Shown: positions 62,215-64,000 of the stretch, one piece after another | How the letters are laid out: every line of letters starts with the position of its first letter | Position numbering within the stretch: position 1 is the stretch's first letter | Assembly (NCBI GenBank): GCA_021325235.1 | Contig: JAJPHN010000025.1 | Coordinates: 310,001 to 374,000 of the forward strand | DNA from: Terriglobia bacterium | Lineage (GTDB): Bacteria > Acidobacteriota > Terriglobia > Bryobacterales > Bryobacteraceae | Direction: 5' to 3' | DNA: 64,000 nucleotides | Notes under the pieces: model-generated | Database searches by the model: none | Told to the model about the DNA's origin: nothing | The model's input: only the letters and a program-made list of their open reading frames with translations | Position numbers and translations under genes: made by a program

Positions 62215-64000
62215 TTATTGCGCGTCGGGTAATTTTTCCGGCAGAGTGGACCGGCGGGCGACCTGGCCCGAGCTGGCTTCGTCAATCGAGACGTGGTTTA
62301 CCTGAAGGGTGGTACCGAGGGTCTGATCGAGAGCGACCCGGGCGTTGCTGTAGGCGACGAGGGCGGCGACTTCGGTGGACTGGGCGGTGGCGAGATCGCG
62401 CTGCTGCTGGACAACCAGAAAGGTGGTGGACGCGCCGAGGGAGAATTTCTTCTGCTCGGCGTCAAGTAATTGCTGCTGCAGGATGCGATTGTGCACGGCG
62501 GCCTGGTAGCGGGCGCGTGCCTGCCGCAGTCCGATCAGCTGGTTAGAGACATCGACCGCAACCTGGTTCAGATCCTTATGCATCTGCATTTCGGTCTGGC
62601 GCATGGAGAGCTGATCGATGGCGTAGTCGGCCTGCGCCTGGCGATTGCGGGCGTAAGCGGAGAAATAGGCGCCGCCGCTTTGTGAGGGGAAGTCGCGGCG
62701 GATCATCTGGCCGAGCGCTTTGCCGAGGCCGCCGATGAAGTATTTGTCGGGAATCAGATAACAGGTGGCAGGGAACTGTCCCGGAGCATGAGGACAGTCG
62801 ATGCCGGGCGGGATCTCGGGCGTGCCCGGAGTGGTGACGCCGCTGTTGTTCGTGGAACTGCTGTTGCAGTTGAGCACCTGACAAGCGGGCACCGAAACGA
62901 CTTGCGGGGAACCGGAAAGGCCCTGCGTGCTGATGTTTGCTAGTCCGACCAGCAGGGGCAAAACAGCGTTCTCGGTATTCAGGGCGGAAGTTTTTGAGTT
63001 CTCGAGATTCAGCCTTTCGCCTTTCAGGTCGGTGCGATTGGTGAGAGCGGTGGCGACCAGCTGCTTCATGGGGGGCAAGTCGTCGCTTTCCGGCACCACG
63101 ATTCGGTCCACGGGAATAATCTGCACTTCGGCGAGCACCGGATCGGCCAGACCGTTGCGGCTGAGCACATTTTTAAGCTGGACTTCCTGCTGCGCGAGGG
63201 TAGTCTGGGAGACCACCAGATCCTGCTGGCTGGAGGCGACCTGGGCCTCGGCGGTGGTGACATCAATGGGCGCCATGGTTCCGACCTCGACCTGCTTCTT
63301 GTTGTTTTCAAAGAAGCGCTGGGCCACATCGAGCGCACTCTTTTTGGCGCGCAGGTCTTCGTAGTCGGCGGCCAGGCCGTAGTACAGGTTGAGGACGTTG
63401 GCGACGGCACCCATCACCTCGGTCTGGAACGTAGCATCGTCGATCTGCAGATTCCGTTTCTGGATGGTGATGTTGCGGCTGTTCAGCGCCACGCCAAAGC
63501 CGCTCAGCAGGTTGTGCTGGATCGAGATCTGGAGCGTGGTGCCGTTGGTGGGATTGAAAAGGTCTGAGGGCACGTTTTCGTTCAGGTACGAGTTATTGAA
63601 GGTGAGACTGACTGTGCCGCCGCTGATCAGACCCTGACTGATCGAATCGCTGTAGTTGCGCTTGTCCTGAATCCAGTCGATGACGCCGGTTTGACGGATG
63701 TTCGCGCTGGGCGTGGTGAGATGACTGAAGACGTTGCTGCTCTGGAGCACCGGATCGAGCACGGGCGTGACGGAACCGATCTGGGTGACGGTGGCTCCGA
63801 CAGCGTTGCTGCCGTTGCCGTTACCGCCGCCACCGGAAACACCCGCGGCCTGCTGGCTACCGGCGACACCCTGTCCGCTGGCGACCTGCGTGGTCTGACT
63901 GGAGCCGCTCGGCACGCCGGGCAATGCACCGCCGGCTTCCGCGCGCTCCACGTTCCACTGGCCCATGAGCGGGTTGTAGCGATCCAGTTCCAGATCGATG
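62215..64000 (-). CDS. TolC-type outer-membrane efflux protein (5' end outside window)
   Basis: The minus-strand frame continues in-frame to the right edge ('DLELDRYNPLMGQWNVERAE'), so the ATG at 63966 is internal; at least 594 residues are visible. TolC coiled-coil hairpins are recognisable: 'EVMGAVANVLNLYYGLAADY', 'VAQRFFENNKKQVEVGTMAP', 'IDVTTAEAQVASSQQDLVVS', 'NRQAQADYAIDQLSMRQTEM' and 'LASTTFLVVQQQRD'-like 'LGASTTFLVVQQQRDLATAQ'. Near 62740-62900 an insertion carries four cysteines ('VSVPACQVLNCNSSST', 'GIDCPHAPGQFPATCYL'). It forms the outer-membrane channel for an exporter not in the window. Confidence 0.9.
   Translation of the reverse strand, partial: IDLELDRYNPLMGQWNVERAEAGGALPGVPSGSSQTTQVASGQGVAGSQQAAGVSGGGGNGNGSNAVGATVTQIGSVTPVLDPVLQSSNVFSHLTTPSANIRQTGVIDWIQDKRNYSDSISQGLISGGTVSLTFNNSYLNENVPSDLFNPTNGTTLQISIQHNLLSGFGVALNSRNITIQKRNLQIDDATFQTEVMGAVANVLNLYYGLAADYEDLRAKKSALDVAQRFFENNKKQVEVGTMAPIDVTTAEAQVASSQQDLVVSQTTLAQQEVQLKNVLSRNGLADPVLAEVQIIPVDRIVVPESDDLPPMKQLVATALTNRTDLKGERLNLENSKTSALNTENAVLPLLVGLANISTQGLSGSPQVVSVPACQVLNCNSSSTNNSGVTTPGTPEIPPGIDCPHAPGQFPATCYLIPDKYFIGGLGKALGQMIRRDFPSQSGGAYFSAYARNRQAQADYAIDQLSMRQTEMQMHKDLNQVAVDVSNQLIGLRQARARYQAAVHNRILQQQLLDAEQKKFSLGASTTFLVVQQQRDLATAQSTEVAALVAYSNARVALDQTLGTTLQVNHVSIDEASSGQVARRSTLPEKLPDAQ

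Overview
The window is visibly GC-rich and densely coded, with no gene-free stretch longer than about 280 bases. It looks like a chromosomal segment of an Acidobacteriota genome, probably from the Bryobacter/Solibacter side. The case for that rests on the gene mix: a Reg_prop/Y_Y_Y two-component kinase, a CadC-type winged-helix/beta-propeller regulator, a DUF1080 protein, a GtaA-type glutaminase, a kumamolisin (S53), a PEP-CTERM-like protein, TolC-type proteins, an 'NRANSQLSTGPKT' orphan protein and lipid A genes. This placement is by family recognition only; no database search was possible.

Layout. 1-9.0 kb (minus strand): a five-gene tripartite RND efflux operon (adaptor, two RND pumps, a STAS-like protein, an outer-membrane factor cut by the window edge). 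9.1-12.7 kb (plus): a large periplasmic-propeller histidine kinase and its NarL-type regulator, divergent from the pump across a perfect palindrome. 12.8-13.5 kb: a DUF1080 secreted protein. 13.6-23.7 kb (minus): a complete chemotaxis operon (CheY, CheX, MCP, CheW, CheA, CheR, CheD, CheY, CheX, CheB, MCP) that ends in a strong terminator. 24.0-27.1 kb (plus, divergent): the flagellar switch genes fliG, fliN, a FliY-like SpoA protein and fliM. 27.2-32.8 kb: accessory genes (orphan STGPKT protein, type-5 uracil-DNA glycosylase, secreted glutaminase, kumamolisin followed by a separate pro-domain protein). 32.8-40.1 kb: surface-glycan and isoprenoid genes (GT2, type III PKS, sugar epimerase, TPR protein, ispF, ispD, GT-C-like protein). 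40.1-43.1 kb: CadC-propeller regulator divergent from a PEP-CTERM-like protein. 43.2-46.9 kb (minus): dnaK-dnaJ-hspR without grpE, with a promoter and HAIR-like operator overlapping the modA start. 46.9-49.6 kb: modA, a glutathionylspermidine-synthase-like ATP-grasp gene and an unknown gene joined by ATGA overlaps. 49.6-57.3 kb: sulfatase, xerC, trmFO, two nucleotidyltransferases, a methylmalonyl-CoA-mutase large subunit, Uma2, tRNA-Ala(GGC). 57.5-64 kb: a tiny H-box protein, lpxD/lpxA, an AMIN amidase, a LOG protein and a TolC-type protein cut by the right edge.

The most unusual signals are: a dispersed double-hairpin repeat in three copies with covarying stem bases; a stand-alone kumamolisin pro-domain beside its protease; the overlapping modA/ATP-grasp/unknown operon; an HspR-type operator sitting on the modA start codon; an 86-residue protein that is little more than a HisKA H-box helix; and a STAS protein inside an efflux operon that has Arg where the phosphorylatable Ser would be.
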